NCBI GenBank assembly: GCA_017474385.1
Contig: JAFVHU010000155.1
Coordinates: 81,057-145,056, forward strand
Direction: 5' to 3'
Length of the DNA: 64,000 nucleotides
Source of the DNA: Afipia sp.
GTDB lineage: Bacteria; Pseudomonadota; Alphaproteobacteria; Rhizobiales; Xanthobacteraceae
Below, one piece after another: positions 8,264 to 18,022 of this stretch. Below the pieces are notes generated by a model. The model saw only the letters and a list, made by a program, of their open reading frames with translations, did not search any database and was not told where the DNA came from. The position numbers and the translations under genes were made by a program. Numbering within the stretch: the first letter of the stretch is position 1; each line of letters opens with the position of its first letter.

Positions 8264-11232
8264 GTTCACCTGAGATGGGCCGCGTTGACCGGCCCACCCT
8301 GGCGGCCCGCTTCGTGGCCGGACCGAAATTGTTTTCACCGCAGGACGCCGAGCGGCGGCTCGCCGACTGGCTGGGCGACCTGCCGCCTGAGGCCGCGAAC
8401 GCGCTCAGGGAGGTGTCCGGTTCCTTCCAGCATGCGAAAGCGATTCTTGAGGGCATCGCGGAAGCGTCGCCCTATCTGTTCGACCTGATGCGCGCGGACG
8501 CTGTCCGTGTCGTGCGGCTCTTTCAGCGTGATCCCGACAGCCATCTTGCGGCGCTGATCGACAAGGCGGTGGCCGATGTCGCCGCCGCTGCGAGCGAAGC
8601 CGACGTCATGACGGTGCTTCGCCGGATGAAATCCGAAGCCGCATTGATGATCGCGCTGTGCGACATCGGCGGCGTCTGGCCGGTGATGCGTGTGACACGG
8701 GCCCTGACCGACATTGCGGTGACATCCGTTCAATGCGCCATCCGTTTTCTGCTCAAGCAGGAAGCGGCGCGTGGACGCCTGCTGCCGCCCGATGCCGAAC
8801 ATCCCGAAATCGGCAGCGGCCTCGTCGTGCTCGCCATGGGCAAGATGGGCGCGGGCGAGCTGAACTACTCCAGCGATATCGACCTGATCGTGTTCTACGA
8901 ACTGGAAGCGCCGACGCTGGCCGAGGGCATCGAGCCGTCGCCGTTCTTCGTCAAGATCGCGCAGGGGCTGTCGCGCCTGCTGCAACAGCGCACCGCCGAT
9001 GGCTACGTGTTTCGCGTCGATCTGCGGCTGCGGCCCGATCCAGCCTCGACGCCGGTGGCGATCTCGACTGCGGCGGCGCTGCATTACTATGAGCGCGAGG
9101 GCCGCACCTGGGAGCGGGCCGCGATGATCAAGGCGCTGCCTTGCGCGGGCGACCAGGACGCCGGCAACGCATTGCTCGGCGAGATTGCCCCGTTCGTCTG
9201 GCGCAAGCATCTGGATTTCGCGGCACTCGCCGACGTCCACGATATGAAGCGGCAGATGCAGACGTTTCGCGGCCAGAACGAGATTTCCGTCGAAGGCCAT
9301 AACGTCAAGGTCGGCCGCGGCGGCATTCGCGAGATCGAATTCTTCGCCCAGACCCAGCAACTGATCGCGGGCGGCCGGCATCCCGAATTGCGTGTGCGTC
9401 CGACGCTGGAAGCGCTGAACATTCTCGCCGCCAGCAACTGGATCACCATCGAGGCGCGTGATGAGCTGACCTCGGCCTATGACTTCCTGCGGCGGGTCGA
9501 GCATCGCCTGCAAATGATCGCCGATGAGCAGACCCACACGTTGCCGACCGAAGCGGAGGCCGTCGAACGCTTCGCGCGGTTCTTCGGATACGATGATCGT
9601 GCTGCTTTCGCGAAGGATCTGCTGGCGCATCTGAACTGCGTGCAAAACCACTACAGCCGGCTGTTCGAGGGCGATCCGACCGGCACAGAGAAGTTGCCGG
9701 ACATCGACTACAGCAAGGGCGCCGACGACAACCGGCTGCTCGAACATCTTCTGACGCTGGGTTTCAAGAAGCCGAAGATGGTGGCGGAAACCGTCCAGCG
9801 CTGGATGAACGGCGAGTATCGCGTGTTCAAGGTCGAGGCGACGCGCCAGGCCTTCAACGAATTCGTTCCCGATCTGATGCGCGGGCTGTCGCGCGCCGAG
9901 GAGCCGGACGACGCGGTGACGGCGTTCGACCGTTTCCTTCAGGCCTTGCAGCGGGGCGGGCGGCTGATTTCGCTGCTCAGCCAGAACAAGGATCTGGTTG
10001 CGCTGGTCGCACTGGTGCTTGGCGCTGCGCCACGCCTGAGCGACATGCTGGCACGGCAGCCGCAGATCATGGACGGCCTGATCGATCCGCGCTTCTTCGG
10101 CGCGATGCCGGACCAGAATGAATTGTCGGCACGGCTCGAATCCACATTGTCCGACGCGAATTCATACGAAGAATTTCTGGATCGACTGCGGCTGTTCGGA
10201 CAGGAAAGCCTGTTCCTGATCGGCACGCGTATCCTGTCCGGTACGGTGTCGGCGCAGCACGCCAGCGTCGCCTTTGCCGATGTGGCCGAGGGCATCGCGC
10301 ATACGGTGCACGGCCTCGTGACGGACCAGTTCGCGGAGCAGCACGGCCGGATCAAGGATCAGGAAACCGCCATCGTTGCGATGGGCAAGCTCGGCAGCCG
10401 CGAGATGACGGCGTCCTCCGATCTCGATCTGATCCTGATCTACGATTTCGATCACGAGGCTCCGGAGTCCGATGGCAACCGCCCGCTGGAGGGATCGCAG
10501 TATTTTGCGCGGCTGACCCAGCGCCTGATCAGCGCCTTCACCACGCGCACCAACTACGGCGTACTCTATGAAGTCGATATGCGGCTGCGGCCGTCGGGCC
10601 GCGCCGGGCCGCTGGCCTCGCGCATCGATTCCTTCGCCGAGTATCAGGAACACGAAGCCTGGACATGGGAGCACATGGCGCTGACGCGCGCCCGCGTCAT
10701 TTCAGCGTCGCCGGCGTTTCAGGCCAAGATCGAGGCCGTCATTCGCGATGTGCTGACGCGCAAGCGCGAGACCGGCATCATTGCCAACGACGTTCTCGAA
10801 ATGCGCCGCGCTATCGCCGAGGAAAAAGGCGAGAGCGACATCTGGGATCTGAAGAATGCCGCCGGCGGCATGGTGGATATCGAGTTCGTCGCGCAGTATC
10901 TTCAGCTCATCCACGCGGCGGCCAAGCCCGAAATTCTGAACGTCAGCACGGTGCAGGTGCTGGACAACGCCGCGCGGCTCGGGGTGTTGCCGCAGTCCGA
11001 TGCCGATATTCTGCGCGCGGCATCACGGCTCTATCATGATCTCACGCAGATCATCCGGCTTTGCGTGATCGGGAAGTTCAAACCAGAGACAGCTGGGGAG
11101 GATCTCCTGCGGGTGCTGACGCGGGCTGGGGACGCGCCGGATTTTTCGGCGCTTGAGGCGCGGGTGCGCGAGACGCAGAACGAGGTGCGCGAGGTTTTCC
11201 TGAAGCTGCTTGAGGGGTCGCCTCGGCAATAA
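8260..11232 (+). CDS. glnE: Bifunctional glutamine synthetase adenylyltransferase/deadenylase
   Basis: 990 residues from ATG 8260, which overlaps the kinase stop by four bases. GlnE attaches and removes AMP on glutamine synthetase under the control of PII. Both nucleotidyltransferase active sites are visible: GKMGAGELNYSSDIDLIV near residues 190-210 (deadenylase half) and GKLGSREMTASSDLDL near 708-725 (adenylylase half), each with the DxD metal pair. Length and domain order are normal. The last 155 bases are also read in antisense by the end of the convergent pleC-like gene. Confidence 0.97.
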   Translation: MSSPEMGRVDRPTLAARFVAGPKLFSPQDAERRLADWLGDLPPEAANALREVSGSFQHAKAILEGIAEASPYLFDLMRADAVRVVRLFQRDPDSHLAALIDKAVADVAAAASEADVMTVLRRMKSEAALMIALCDIGGVWPVMRVTRALTDIAVTSVQCAIRFLLKQEAARGRLLPPDAEHPEIGSGLVVLAMGKMGAGELNYSSDIDLIVFYELEAPTLAEGIEPSPFFVKIAQGLSRLLQQRTADGYVFRVDLRLRPDPASTPVAISTAAALHYYEREGRTWERAAMIKALPCAGDQDAGNALLGEIAPFVWRKHLDFAALADVHDMKRQMQTFRGQNEISVEGHNVKVGRGGIREIEFFAQTQQLIAGGRHPELRVRPTLEALNILAASNWITIEARDELTSAYDFLRRVEHRLQMIADEQTHTLPTEAEAVERFARFFGYDDRAAFAKDLLAHLNCVQNHYSRLFEGDPTGTEKLPDIDYSKGADDNRLLEHLLTLGFKKPKMVAETVQRWMNGEYRVFKVEATRQAFNEFVPDLMRGLSRAEEPDDAVTAFDRFLQALQRGGRLISLLSQNKDLVALVALVLGAAPRLSDMLARQPQIMDGLIDPRFFGAMPDQNELSARLESTLSDANSYEEFLDRLRLFGQESLFLIGTRILSGTVSAQHASVAFADVAEGIAHTVHGLVTDQFAEQHGRIKDQETAIVAMGKLGSREMTASSDLDLILIYDFDHEAPESDGNRPLEGSQYFARLTQRLISAFTTRTNYGVLYEVDMRLRPSGRAGPLASRIDSFAEYQEHEAWTWEHMALTRARVISASPAFQAKIEAVIRDVLTRKRETGIIANDVLEMRRAIAEEKGESDIWDLKNAAGGMVDIEFVAQYLQLIHAAAKPEILNVSTVQVLDNAARLGVLPQSDADILRAASRLYHDLTQIIRLCVIGKFKPETAGEDLLRVLTRAGDAPDFSALEARVRETQNEVREVFLKLLEGSPRQ

Positions 11233-13537
11233 TGCTGGGGGCGGGCTGTTCGCTGTGTCCGCAGGGCAGCGTCACGCAGACGATGGTGCCCACGCCAAGT
11301 TTCGAGCGCAGCTTCATCGAGCCGCCGTGCAGGTTGGCAAGCGACTTTGCGATGGCAAGTCCAAGGCCGGAGCCGTGATAGCTCTTGGTGAGCTGGCTTT
11401 CGACCTGCTCGAACGGCCGGCCGAGTTTCGCCAGCGACTGGCGCGCGATTCCGATGCCGCTGTCGGCGATGGTGAGCACGATCGAACCGTTGCGCATCCG
11501 GCTGCGCACCGTGATCTTGCCGTTGTCGGGAGTGAACTTCACCGCGTTGGACAGAAGATTGACCGCGATCTGCTTCATGGCGCGGCGGTCGGCAACGATC
11601 GGGATCGCACCGCGGATATCCGCATTCACGGTCAGGTTCTTGTTCTCGGCCCGGCCGGAGACGACGCGCAGGGACTCGGTGAGGGTCTGCGCCAGGTCGA
11701 GTGGCTCGTAATCGAGCTTCATGCGTCCGGCTTCGATCTTCGACATGTCGAGAATGTCGTTGATGACGTCCAGCAGGTAGTTTCCGCTGGTCATGATGTC
11801 GGTGCAGTATTCCTGATATTTTTCGGAGCCGAGCGCGCCGAACATGCCGCTGCCCATCACTTCCGAGAACCCGATGATGGCATTCAGCGGGGTGCGCAGT
11901 TCGTGGCTCATGTTGGCAAGGAATTTCGACTTGGTCTGGTTGGCTTCCTCGGCCCGCGTCTTTTCCTCGGCATATTTCTGCGCGAGTTCCGCGAGCAACT
12001 GGGCCTGCCGTTCAAGCTCCGCCTGCGAGCGCTTGAGATCGATCACATTGGCGGTGAGGCGAAGGTCGTTGTCGATCAGCTTCTGTTCGTGCAGCTTGAT
12101 CTGGGTAATGTCGGTGCCGACCGAAACGTAGCCGCCATCCTTGGTGCGGCGCTCGCTGATGTTGAGCCAGCTTCCGTCTTCCAGTTGGGCCTCGAAGGTG
12201 CGGGCGCCGGGGGCGAGGGAGTTCGGCAGCCGGGTGCGGATTTCCGGCATGCTGCCGACTTCGATCACGGTCTCGTAGGAGGTGCCTTGCTTGACGGCGG
12301 AGTCGGGAAGCTTGTGCAGACGCTTGAAGTGCGAATTGCAGAGCACCAGACGGTTGTCGGCGTCCCACAGCACGAAGGCTTCCGGAATTGTCTCGATAGC
12401 GTCGCGCAGCCGCAGGTCGGCTTCGACGGTCTTCTCGGCGAGGCTCTTCTGCTCGGTGATGTCGACCGCGATGCCGATCAGGTGGCAGCCGCTGTCGTTC
12501 TGGCCCTGGCTGAGTTCGCAGCGCACGCGCAGCCAGATCCAGTGGCCGTTGGCATGGCGCATGCGGAAGGTCTGGTCGATGTGATCGAGTTTGCCGGAGA
12601 CGAGCTGGTCGGCGATATGGAAGAGGTCGATGTCGTCGGTTTTGACCAGCGCATTGATTTCGCCGAACGTCAGCAGGTCGCTGCGGCTTTCGAGGCCAAG
12701 CAGTTCGAACATCGACTGCGACCAGAAGATCCGCCCGCGCGACAGGTCCCAGTCCCACAATCCGCAACGGCCGCGGTTCAGCGCGGTGTCGATCCGCGCA
12801 CGCACGGCGTCGTTGATCAGGTCGCCTTCACGAGCGCGGGTCGATTGCCAATGGAACGCGAAGCCGAGGATCAGCACGACGAAACCGGTAGTGGCGGACA
12901 GCGTGATCTGCAAGGCGGCATCCGAGCGCCATGGGGATTCGATCTGTTCCTGAACCACAACGACCTGACCGGGCATCGATTTGACGATGCGCTGGGCGGC
13001 GAGGGCGCGTGAGGTGTTCGGAAGGTTGACTTCGACAACGCCGGTTTGCGTTCCCTGCAAGGTCAGCAGTTGCGTGGCGCTGAGAACGTCGATCAGGCGG
13101 CTGGTGTCGTCGTTAGCCACATCGATGGACACCCGCGCGATGATGCGCTGGTCGGGGCTGGTCACGATGATATGGCGGCCGGCGGCGGTGCCCCATGAAG
13201 GCACCAAGCCGGGCAACAGGCTCTGAAGCCGCTCGGCCGATGCCGCACGGTCCTGACGCGTCAGGACAATGCGGTCGAGACGTTCCGCCAGCACATCTGC
13301 CAGCGCTGAGATGTCGCGTTTGACCGAAGCGCGCTTTTGCCGGGTCTGGTCGAGGACCTGGACGAAGGCGCCGATGCAGATAGTGATGAGAAAGGCGATG
13401 ATCAGGGTGGGAACGGCGCGCCGCAGCGTCGGCTCCGCGATCAGCAGCCGGTGATATGCCGGCTTCGCGATCGACTGTGCCAATCCCTTGATAGAATCGG
13501 ATTGGACACACGTAGCCGCTGCGTGCGAACGCGCCAT
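11078..13537 (-). CDS. pleC: PleC-like PAS sensor histidine kinase/phosphatase
   Basis: 819 residues from ATG 13537 (GAGG ten bases upstream); an in-frame ATG at 13603 is less well supported. A membrane helix (PTLIIAFLITICIGAFV), a periplasmic domain of about 180 residues and a second helix (SATTGFVVLILGFAF) precede two PAS domains. HisKA has His545 in NMSHELRTPLNAIIGFSEV; N box NLLSNAVKFTPD and G2 GSGLGLAIAKSL are intact. The box sequence and the position beside glnE match alphaproteobacterial PleC, which controls DivK and cell polarity. The C-terminal tail of about 50 residues is Pro/Ala-rich and is read antisense to glnE. Confidence 0.8.
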   Translation of the reverse strand: MARSHAAATCVQSDSIKGLAQSIAKPAYHRLLIAEPTLRRAVPTLIIAFLITICIGAFVQVLDQTRQKRASVKRDISALADVLAERLDRIVLTRQDRAASAERLQSLLPGLVPSWGTAAGRHIIVTSPDQRIIARVSIDVANDDTSRLIDVLSATQLLTLQGTQTGVVEVNLPNTSRALAAQRIVKSMPGQVVVVQEQIESPWRSDAALQITLSATTGFVVLILGFAFHWQSTRAREGDLINDAVRARIDTALNRGRCGLWDWDLSRGRIFWSQSMFELLGLESRSDLLTFGEINALVKTDDIDLFHIADQLVSGKLDHIDQTFRMRHANGHWIWLRVRCELSQGQNDSGCHLIGIAVDITEQKSLAEKTVEADLRLRDAIETIPEAFVLWDADNRLVLCNSHFKRLHKLPDSAVKQGTSYETVIEVGSMPEIRTRLPNSLAPGARTFEAQLEDGSWLNISERRTKDGGYVSVGTDITQIKLHEQKLIDNDLRLTANVIDLKRSQAELERQAQLLAELAQKYAEEKTRAEEANQTKSKFLANMSHELRTPLNAIIGFSEVMGSGMFGALGSEKYQEYCTDIMTSGNYLLDVINDILDMSKIEAGRMKLDYEPLDLAQTLTESLRVVSGRAENKNLTVNADIRGAIPIVADRRAMKQIAVNLLSNAVKFTPDNGKITVRSRMRNGSIVLTIADSGIGIARQSLAKLGRPFEQVESQLTKSYHGSGLGLAIAKSLANLHGGSMKLRSKLGVGTIVCVTLPCGHSEQPAPSIIAEATPQAASGKPRAPRSASRAPAPQAPKNPARPQPASAPAGDPPQLSLV

Positions 13538-13739
13538 TCCTTGCCCCTCGAATTTTCTTGTCTCCACCCCGTTCGGGAGGTTTTCCCCAACCCTCCGAAT
13601 CAATGCGATTTGAATCCAGTTTTCGGGGGCTGTCGAGAGTCAACGAATCGTTAACGCAAAATAAATCTTGTCCCAAAGAGAATCGGACTCGTCTCGACGA
13701 TGAAAGTTGAGTCCGAAACGAGAACGAAGGAGCTGATCC

Positions 13740-15107
13740 TCAGCGCGCGGGCTCGGCGTGGCTGATGACGCGCTTCACCGACGGAAAAGCACTGCGCAGG
13801 GTGCGTTCGATCTCGTCGACCTTCTCATGAACGTAGATGACGCTCATCGACGGCACCGCGCGGCAGTGGAAGTTCACGATCTCGCCGGCATCGGTATCGC
13901 GCACCCGCACATTATGCACGTCATGGATCGCACCGCTGTCCGCTGCATAGCGCGACAGCGCCTTCTGGATAGCCTCGACGCGGTCCGCGCTGGCGTCGGT
14001 GCCGTGGGGAAGCTCAGGTTCGAGCGGCTCGATATGGGTATCGACCTCGACATCGGCGCCGAATTCATCGCGGATGGCATGTTCAAGCCGGTGCGCGATG
14101 TCATGGGCCTCGTTCAGCGGCATGTCGCCATCGACTTCGAGGTCGATGCTGACGGTCAGTTTCCCGCCGAGATCGTGCACGGTCACATGGTGAATCGCCA
14201 GACCTGAGTTGCGCGCGATCACCATGATCCGCTCGCGCACGCTTTCATTGCTGCGGGCCACGGGTACTGCAGTGAAGGTCAGATCCGCGTCGTGAAGCGC
14301 TGTGGTCACCGCGTCCTGCGCCTTGCGCTTGATGCCGTCGATACGGTCGATGGGATAGGTGCGGGGCACCTGCACGGTCGCGTCGACAAAATGCCGCGCG
14401 CCGACCATCCGCACGCGCAGCCGCTCGACATCGACCACGCCGGGAATGGCGCGGATCGCTTCCTCGGCCTTCTCAGACGCGCCTTCGGGCGCGCGATCCA
14501 GCAGCGTCTCGATGGTGGATTTTCCGAGCCGCAATCCCAGGATGGAAATCAGAACCGCGACCGCGATCGCCGCGGCTGCATCGCCCCATGCATATCCGAG
14601 GGCGATCAGCCCAAGGCCGACGATGACTGCGGAGGAGCCGAGCACGTCTGACGCGAAATGCAGGGCATCGGCCTCGAGCGCGTGGCTTTTGGTCTCCATC
14701 GCCGTTCGATGAAGCGCCCGTGCGCGCCAGAAATTCACGATAATGTCCACCACAAGGACAACAAAGGGGAGCGCGGACAGCGTCGGCGGCGGTGCGCCCT
14801 CTCGCAGCCGGCCGTAAGATTCGACGAGGATGCCGCCGGCGAGAATGTAGAGCAGGGCAATGATGCCTAGCGCCGAAAGGCTTTCGATCTTGCCGTGACC
14901 GTAATGATGCTCCGCGTCAGCGGGCTTGTCGGCAATCCGCACCACGATCCATGTGATGACGGTGGCGACGAGATCCACGGAGGAATGCAGCGCCTCGGAG
15001 ATCAGCGCGATACTGCCGATGGCCACGCCCACGACGAATTTGATCGCGGCCATGCTGGCGCTGGCGGCGATCGATATCGCGGCTACTCGTTGCTTGACTG
15101 CGCTCAT
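13740..15107 (-). CDS. Cation diffusion facilitator metal exporter
   Basis: 455 residues, well above the usual 300 for CDF proteins. Six membrane segments with the metal sites HSSVD (near residue 41) and EHHYGHGK (near residue 66) identify a divalent-cation/proton antiporter (zinc, iron, manganese or cobalt; specificity not readable). The long cytoplasmic part contains the normal ferredoxin-like dimer domain (about 205-285) and what look like further repeats of it rich in His and Asp (for example HVTVHDLGGKLTVSIDLEVD), which may add metal sensing. Start ATG 15107 has GAGG upstream. Confidence 0.9.
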   Translation of the reverse strand: MSAVKQRVAAISIAASASMAAIKFVVGVAIGSIALISEALHSSVDLVATVITWIVVRIADKPADAEHHYGHGKIESLSALGIIALLYILAGGILVESYGRLREGAPPPTLSALPFVVLVVDIIVNFWRARALHRTAMETKSHALEADALHFASDVLGSSAVIVGLGLIALGYAWGDAAAAIAVAVLISILGLRLGKSTIETLLDRAPEGASEKAEEAIRAIPGVVDVERLRVRMVGARHFVDATVQVPRTYPIDRIDGIKRKAQDAVTTALHDADLTFTAVPVARSNESVRERIMVIARNSGLAIHHVTVHDLGGKLTVSIDLEVDGDMPLNEAHDIAHRLEHAIRDEFGADVEVDTHIEPLEPELPHGTDASADRVEAIQKALSRYAADSGAIHDVHNVRVRDTDAGEIVNFHCRAVPSMSVIYVHEKVDEIERTLRSAFPSVKRVISHAEPAR

Positions 15108-15207
15108 CGGTTCCTCAATGCGCGCGTCTTGTCACGCCCTTTGCAGCGAACGTCAATGCATGAGTTCGCGATTCAAAATGCGTATCATTCGCAGGAAGGA
15201 GTGTAGG

Positions 15208-16176
15208 TCAGAGCTTGAGGACAATCTTGCCGAAATGCCTGTTCGCGGACATGTAGTCCACAGCCTGCGCAATGTCGCCGAACGGGAATACGCGGTCGAT
15301 TGGCAGTTTGAGCTCGCCGGATTCCACGGCGGGCCAGATGTCCTGTTTTACGGCTGCGAAGATGTCGCGGATTTCCTCGATCGAACGCGAACGGAATGTC
15401 ACGCCGATATAATGGATGCGGCGCGCGGCATGCAGATCGAAATCGAATTCGCCGTGGGTGCCGCCAAGCCGCCCCAAGTTGATGATGCGCCCGAGTACTT
15501 TGGTCGCGGCGAGATTCTGGTTTACAAGCTTGCCGGACACCTGATCGATGATGATGTCGATGCCCGCGCCGCCGGTGGCCTTCAACACCTGATCGACCCA
15601 TGCCGGATCGTTCGAGTCGATCGCGAGATCAGCACCCCAATCGGGGAGCTGTGCGCGGCGCTTCGGATCGGTGGACGAGCCGATCACAAGCTTCGCACCT
15701 TTGAGCTTGGCGATCTGCTGCGCCATCAGCCCGACGCCTGAACTCGCGCCCTGTACGAGCAGGTTCTGGCCGGGCTGAAGCGCGCCGTTGGTCACGACCG
15801 CGTTGTGCATGGTGGTCAACGCCAGCGTCAGCGATGCGGCCCGTTCGAAATCCATCGATGTCGGAATGGGAAACAGGCGGCCGTAATCGGTGACTGCATA
15901 CTCGGCGTAACCGCCGGGACCGGAGCCCATCACGCGGTCGCCAACCTTCACACCCTTTGCCTCAGGGCCGAGTTCGACGATCTCGCCGGCCCATTCCATG
16001 CCGAGCACGGTGCCGATGCCGCCGGCCGCGCCGTGGACATGGCCCTTGATCATGCCGAGATCGGCCCGGTTCATGCCGCAGGCGCGAACCTTCACCAGAA
16101 CCTGCGGGCCCTTTGGGGCGGGCTTCGGGACATCGGTGATCGCGGCGCCGTTCGCGCCGTAGACATAGGCTTTCAT
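15208..16176 (-). CDS. Zinc-free quinone oxidoreductase, MDR superfamily
   Basis: 322 residues. The GroES-like N-terminal half (MKAYVYGANGAAI, VRACGMNRADL) and the Rossmann half with VQGASSGVGLMAQQIAKLKG are those of NADPH:quinone reductase/enone reductase enzymes. The catalytic-zinc Cys/His ligands of alcohol dehydrogenases are not conserved. The substrate cannot be read. It stands alone, separated by 100 bases from the CDF gene on the same strand; a shared transcript is possible. Confidence 0.85.
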   Translation of the reverse strand: MKAYVYGANGAAITDVPKPAPKGPQVLVKVRACGMNRADLGMIKGHVHGAAGGIGTVLGMEWAGEIVELGPEAKGVKVGDRVMGSGPGGYAEYAVTDYGRLFPIPTSMDFERAASLTLALTTMHNAVVTNGALQPGQNLLVQGASSGVGLMAQQIAKLKGAKLVIGSSTDPKRRAQLPDWGADLAIDSNDPAWVDQVLKATGGAGIDIIIDQVSGKLVNQNLAATKVLGRIINLGRLGGTHGEFDFDLHAARRIHYIGVTFRSRSIEEIRDIFAAVKQDIWPAVESGELKLPIDRVFPFGDIAQAVDYMSANRHFGKIVLKL

Positions 16177-16357
16177 GACATTGTTCTTTCGATCATGCGG
16201 GCTGGAATAAGGTTCTCAGGTATAGCAGTAGTTATATCGGCTCACAAAGCAGCCGGTGGGGATGTGATTAGCGATCAAGAGCGGGCGTTCTGGTAACGCC
16301 GTGCTCATCAAATTCTGTCACAGCTTAGTCACCCGAATTAGCGGCCTTGCGGAAGAG

Positions 16358-17455
16358 ATGATGATTCTTCGAATAGCCTGTCTGGCGCTCATGTGGTTGT
16401 TCGTCGTGCCGTTGGCACACGCGCAGAAGGCGGTGCCTGTGAAGCGCGAGCTTGTGGTCGGCGTCAACAACGCGCCGCCGTTTGCGATGAAAGGATCCGA
16501 CGGCGCGTGGTCTGGTCTCAGCATCGAGCTTTGGCGGCAAGTCGCGAAGGCGACGAACCGGACGTTTCGTTTCGTTGAAATCCGGGACGTGCCCGAGTTG
16601 ATCCAGGAAACCGCTGCCGGAAATCTCGATGTCGCCGTCGGCGCCATCACCGTCACCGTTGAGCGCGAGAAGGCTCTCGACTTCACGCAGTCCTATTATT
16701 CGACAGGCACGGGCATCGCCGTTCCCGTCGTCAGCGTGATGAACTGGGCAACACTCCGCCGTGCGATGACGTCATTCAATTTCATACAGGCCGTCGCTGC
16801 GCTGATCGGACTGACGCTGGTGGCCGGCGTTCTTGTCTGGTTGCTGGAGCGGCGGCAGAACGAATATTTCGGCGGCAGCATCACCAAGGGCATCAGCTCC
16901 AGCGTATGGTGGTCGACGCTGGCGATGACGCAGCGTTCGTCAGCGGAGAAGGGGCCGCAGACCATTCTGGGCCGAAGCGTCGCGACCATCTGGCTGGTGG
17001 TGTCGGTCATTACCATCGCTGTTTTCACCGCCGGCGTGACCTCGGTGCTGACCACCTCGCAGATCCAGGGCACGATCTACAGCGCCTCCGATTTGGGATC
17101 GGTGCGCGTCGGCACCGTCAAAGGGACATCATCCGAAGGCGACCTTCTGCGGCGCAAGCTCACGTTTCAGCCCTATGAAACGCTCAGCGACGGACTGAAG
17201 GCTTTGCGCGCAGGCCGCATCGATGCGTTCGTTTACGACAAGCCGCTGCTGACATGGGCCATTCGCCAGGGCTTTGCATCGCGGCTCAAGGTGCTCGACA
17301 TTTCCATCGAGGCGCAGAACTACGCGTTCGCGTTGCCGCCCGACAGCCCGCTGCGGAAATCGCTGTCGATCGCAATTCTCGACGCGATACAGAAAGAGAC
17401 ATGGACCGAGGCGCGAATCCGCTATCTCGGTGAGGACTCGCTGAGTTCGCCCTGA
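16358..17455 (+). CDS. Glutamate-receptor-like ligand-gated ion channel (GluR0 architecture)
   Basis: About 365 residues. Start ATG 16358 or 16361 follows GGAAGAG; an ATG at 16301 is less likely because the signal peptide (ILRIACLALMWLFVVPLAHA) begins at the later site. A solute-binding-protein half-domain (VVGVNNAPPFAMK to TQSYYSTGTGIAV) is interrupted by a membrane helix (about 155-178), a pore segment (WWSTLAMTQRSSAEKGPQT) and a second helix (TIWLVVSVITIAVFTAGVTSV), then the binding domain resumes (VGTVKGTSSEGDLL). This is the S1-M1-P-M2-S2 plan of bacterial ionotropic glutamate receptors. The potassium-filter TVGYGD is replaced by AMTQRSS. Confidence 0.85.
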   Translation: MMILRIACLALMWLFVVPLAHAQKAVPVKRELVVGVNNAPPFAMKGSDGAWSGLSIELWRQVAKATNRTFRFVEIRDVPELIQETAAGNLDVAVGAITVTVEREKALDFTQSYYSTGTGIAVPVVSVMNWATLRRAMTSFNFIQAVAALIGLTLVAGVLVWLLERRQNEYFGGSITKGISSSVWWSTLAMTQRSSAEKGPQTILGRSVATIWLVVSVITIAVFTAGVTSVLTTSQIQGTIYSASDLGSVRVGTVKGTSSEGDLLRRKLTFQPYETLSDGLKALRAGRIDAFVYDKPLLTWAIRQGFASRLKVLDISIEAQNYAFALPPDSPLRKSLSIAILDAIQKETWTEARIRYLGEDSLSSP

Positions 17456-17462
17456 GGGCGTT

Positions 17463-17768
17463 TCAGAACAACTCGACCGAAGCGACGCGATTCAGAGCCT
17501 GGATTTGCTGCGGGGCCGGGGCTTGCTTTGAATTCTCCGCTTCCGCGACGATATCCCTGAGCTTTCTGTACGCACGCTCGGCGGTGTCCACCGGCAGCGG
17601 CGCTTCGTCGAAGGATTCGATGTACCGGCCGGCCATCGCCGCGAGCAACTGGTACAGCGCGCGATGTTCTGAATCCGAGGCGGAAAGCTGGAGGGTTTTG
17701 GTGCGGAAGGCCTTGTAAGTATGAAGGCCGGGATGCTGGCTCGAAAGCCACGTACTAAGTTCACCCAA
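17463..17768 (-). CDS. Conserved small protein of unknown function
   Basis: I do not recognise the family. From TTG 17768, which has AGGGAG seven bases upstream, it is 101 residues: soluble, helical, with no signal or membrane segment (for example ALYQLLAAMAGRYIESFDEA and ERAYRKLRDIVAEAE). A longer frame to 17846 has no ribosome site and an unlikely Cys/Gly-rich start. It converges with the channel gene at eight bases and is divergent from the MFS gene. The 254 bases between it and the MFS start must contain both promoters. Confidence 0.6.
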   Translation of the reverse strand: MGELSTWLSSQHPGLHTYKAFRTKTLQLSASDSEHRALYQLLAAMAGRYIESFDEAPLPVDTAERAYRKLRDIVAEAENSKQAPAPQQIQALNRVASVELF

Positions 17769-18022
17769 GATGTTTCTCCCTTGGAGCAAGAGGAAACAAC
17801 CGCTTTTAATCGGGTGGCGCTGTCCGCACAACCCTCGCCCGATCACGGCCGCTTGAGCAGAAATGCATCCCTAGCCGCTTGTTTCGGGCCGTAGCGCAAT
17901 TCTTCGCGAAAATTTCACACGGCGTGCATATGCCGCATGCAGTGCCGCCAGTGCAGGTTGGCACCTATTCCGGCTACATACCCACCTCACAACGCGCGAA
18001 CCGCCTCAGGACACTTCGCGAA

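Noticed and set aside
6677-8338. 553-codon minus-strand frame opposite the sensor kinase
   Set aside because: Antisense shadow of the kinase, which has all catalytic boxes.
11210-13012. 600-codon plus-strand frame opposite the pleC-like gene
   Set aside because: The kinase on the other strand has full domain conservation; the plus frame has none and no ribosome site.
17769-17846. Longer start for the small protein at 17463-17768
   Set aside because: The extension is Cys/Gly-rich, lacks a ribosome site and lies upstream of AGGGAG with a well-spaced TTG.
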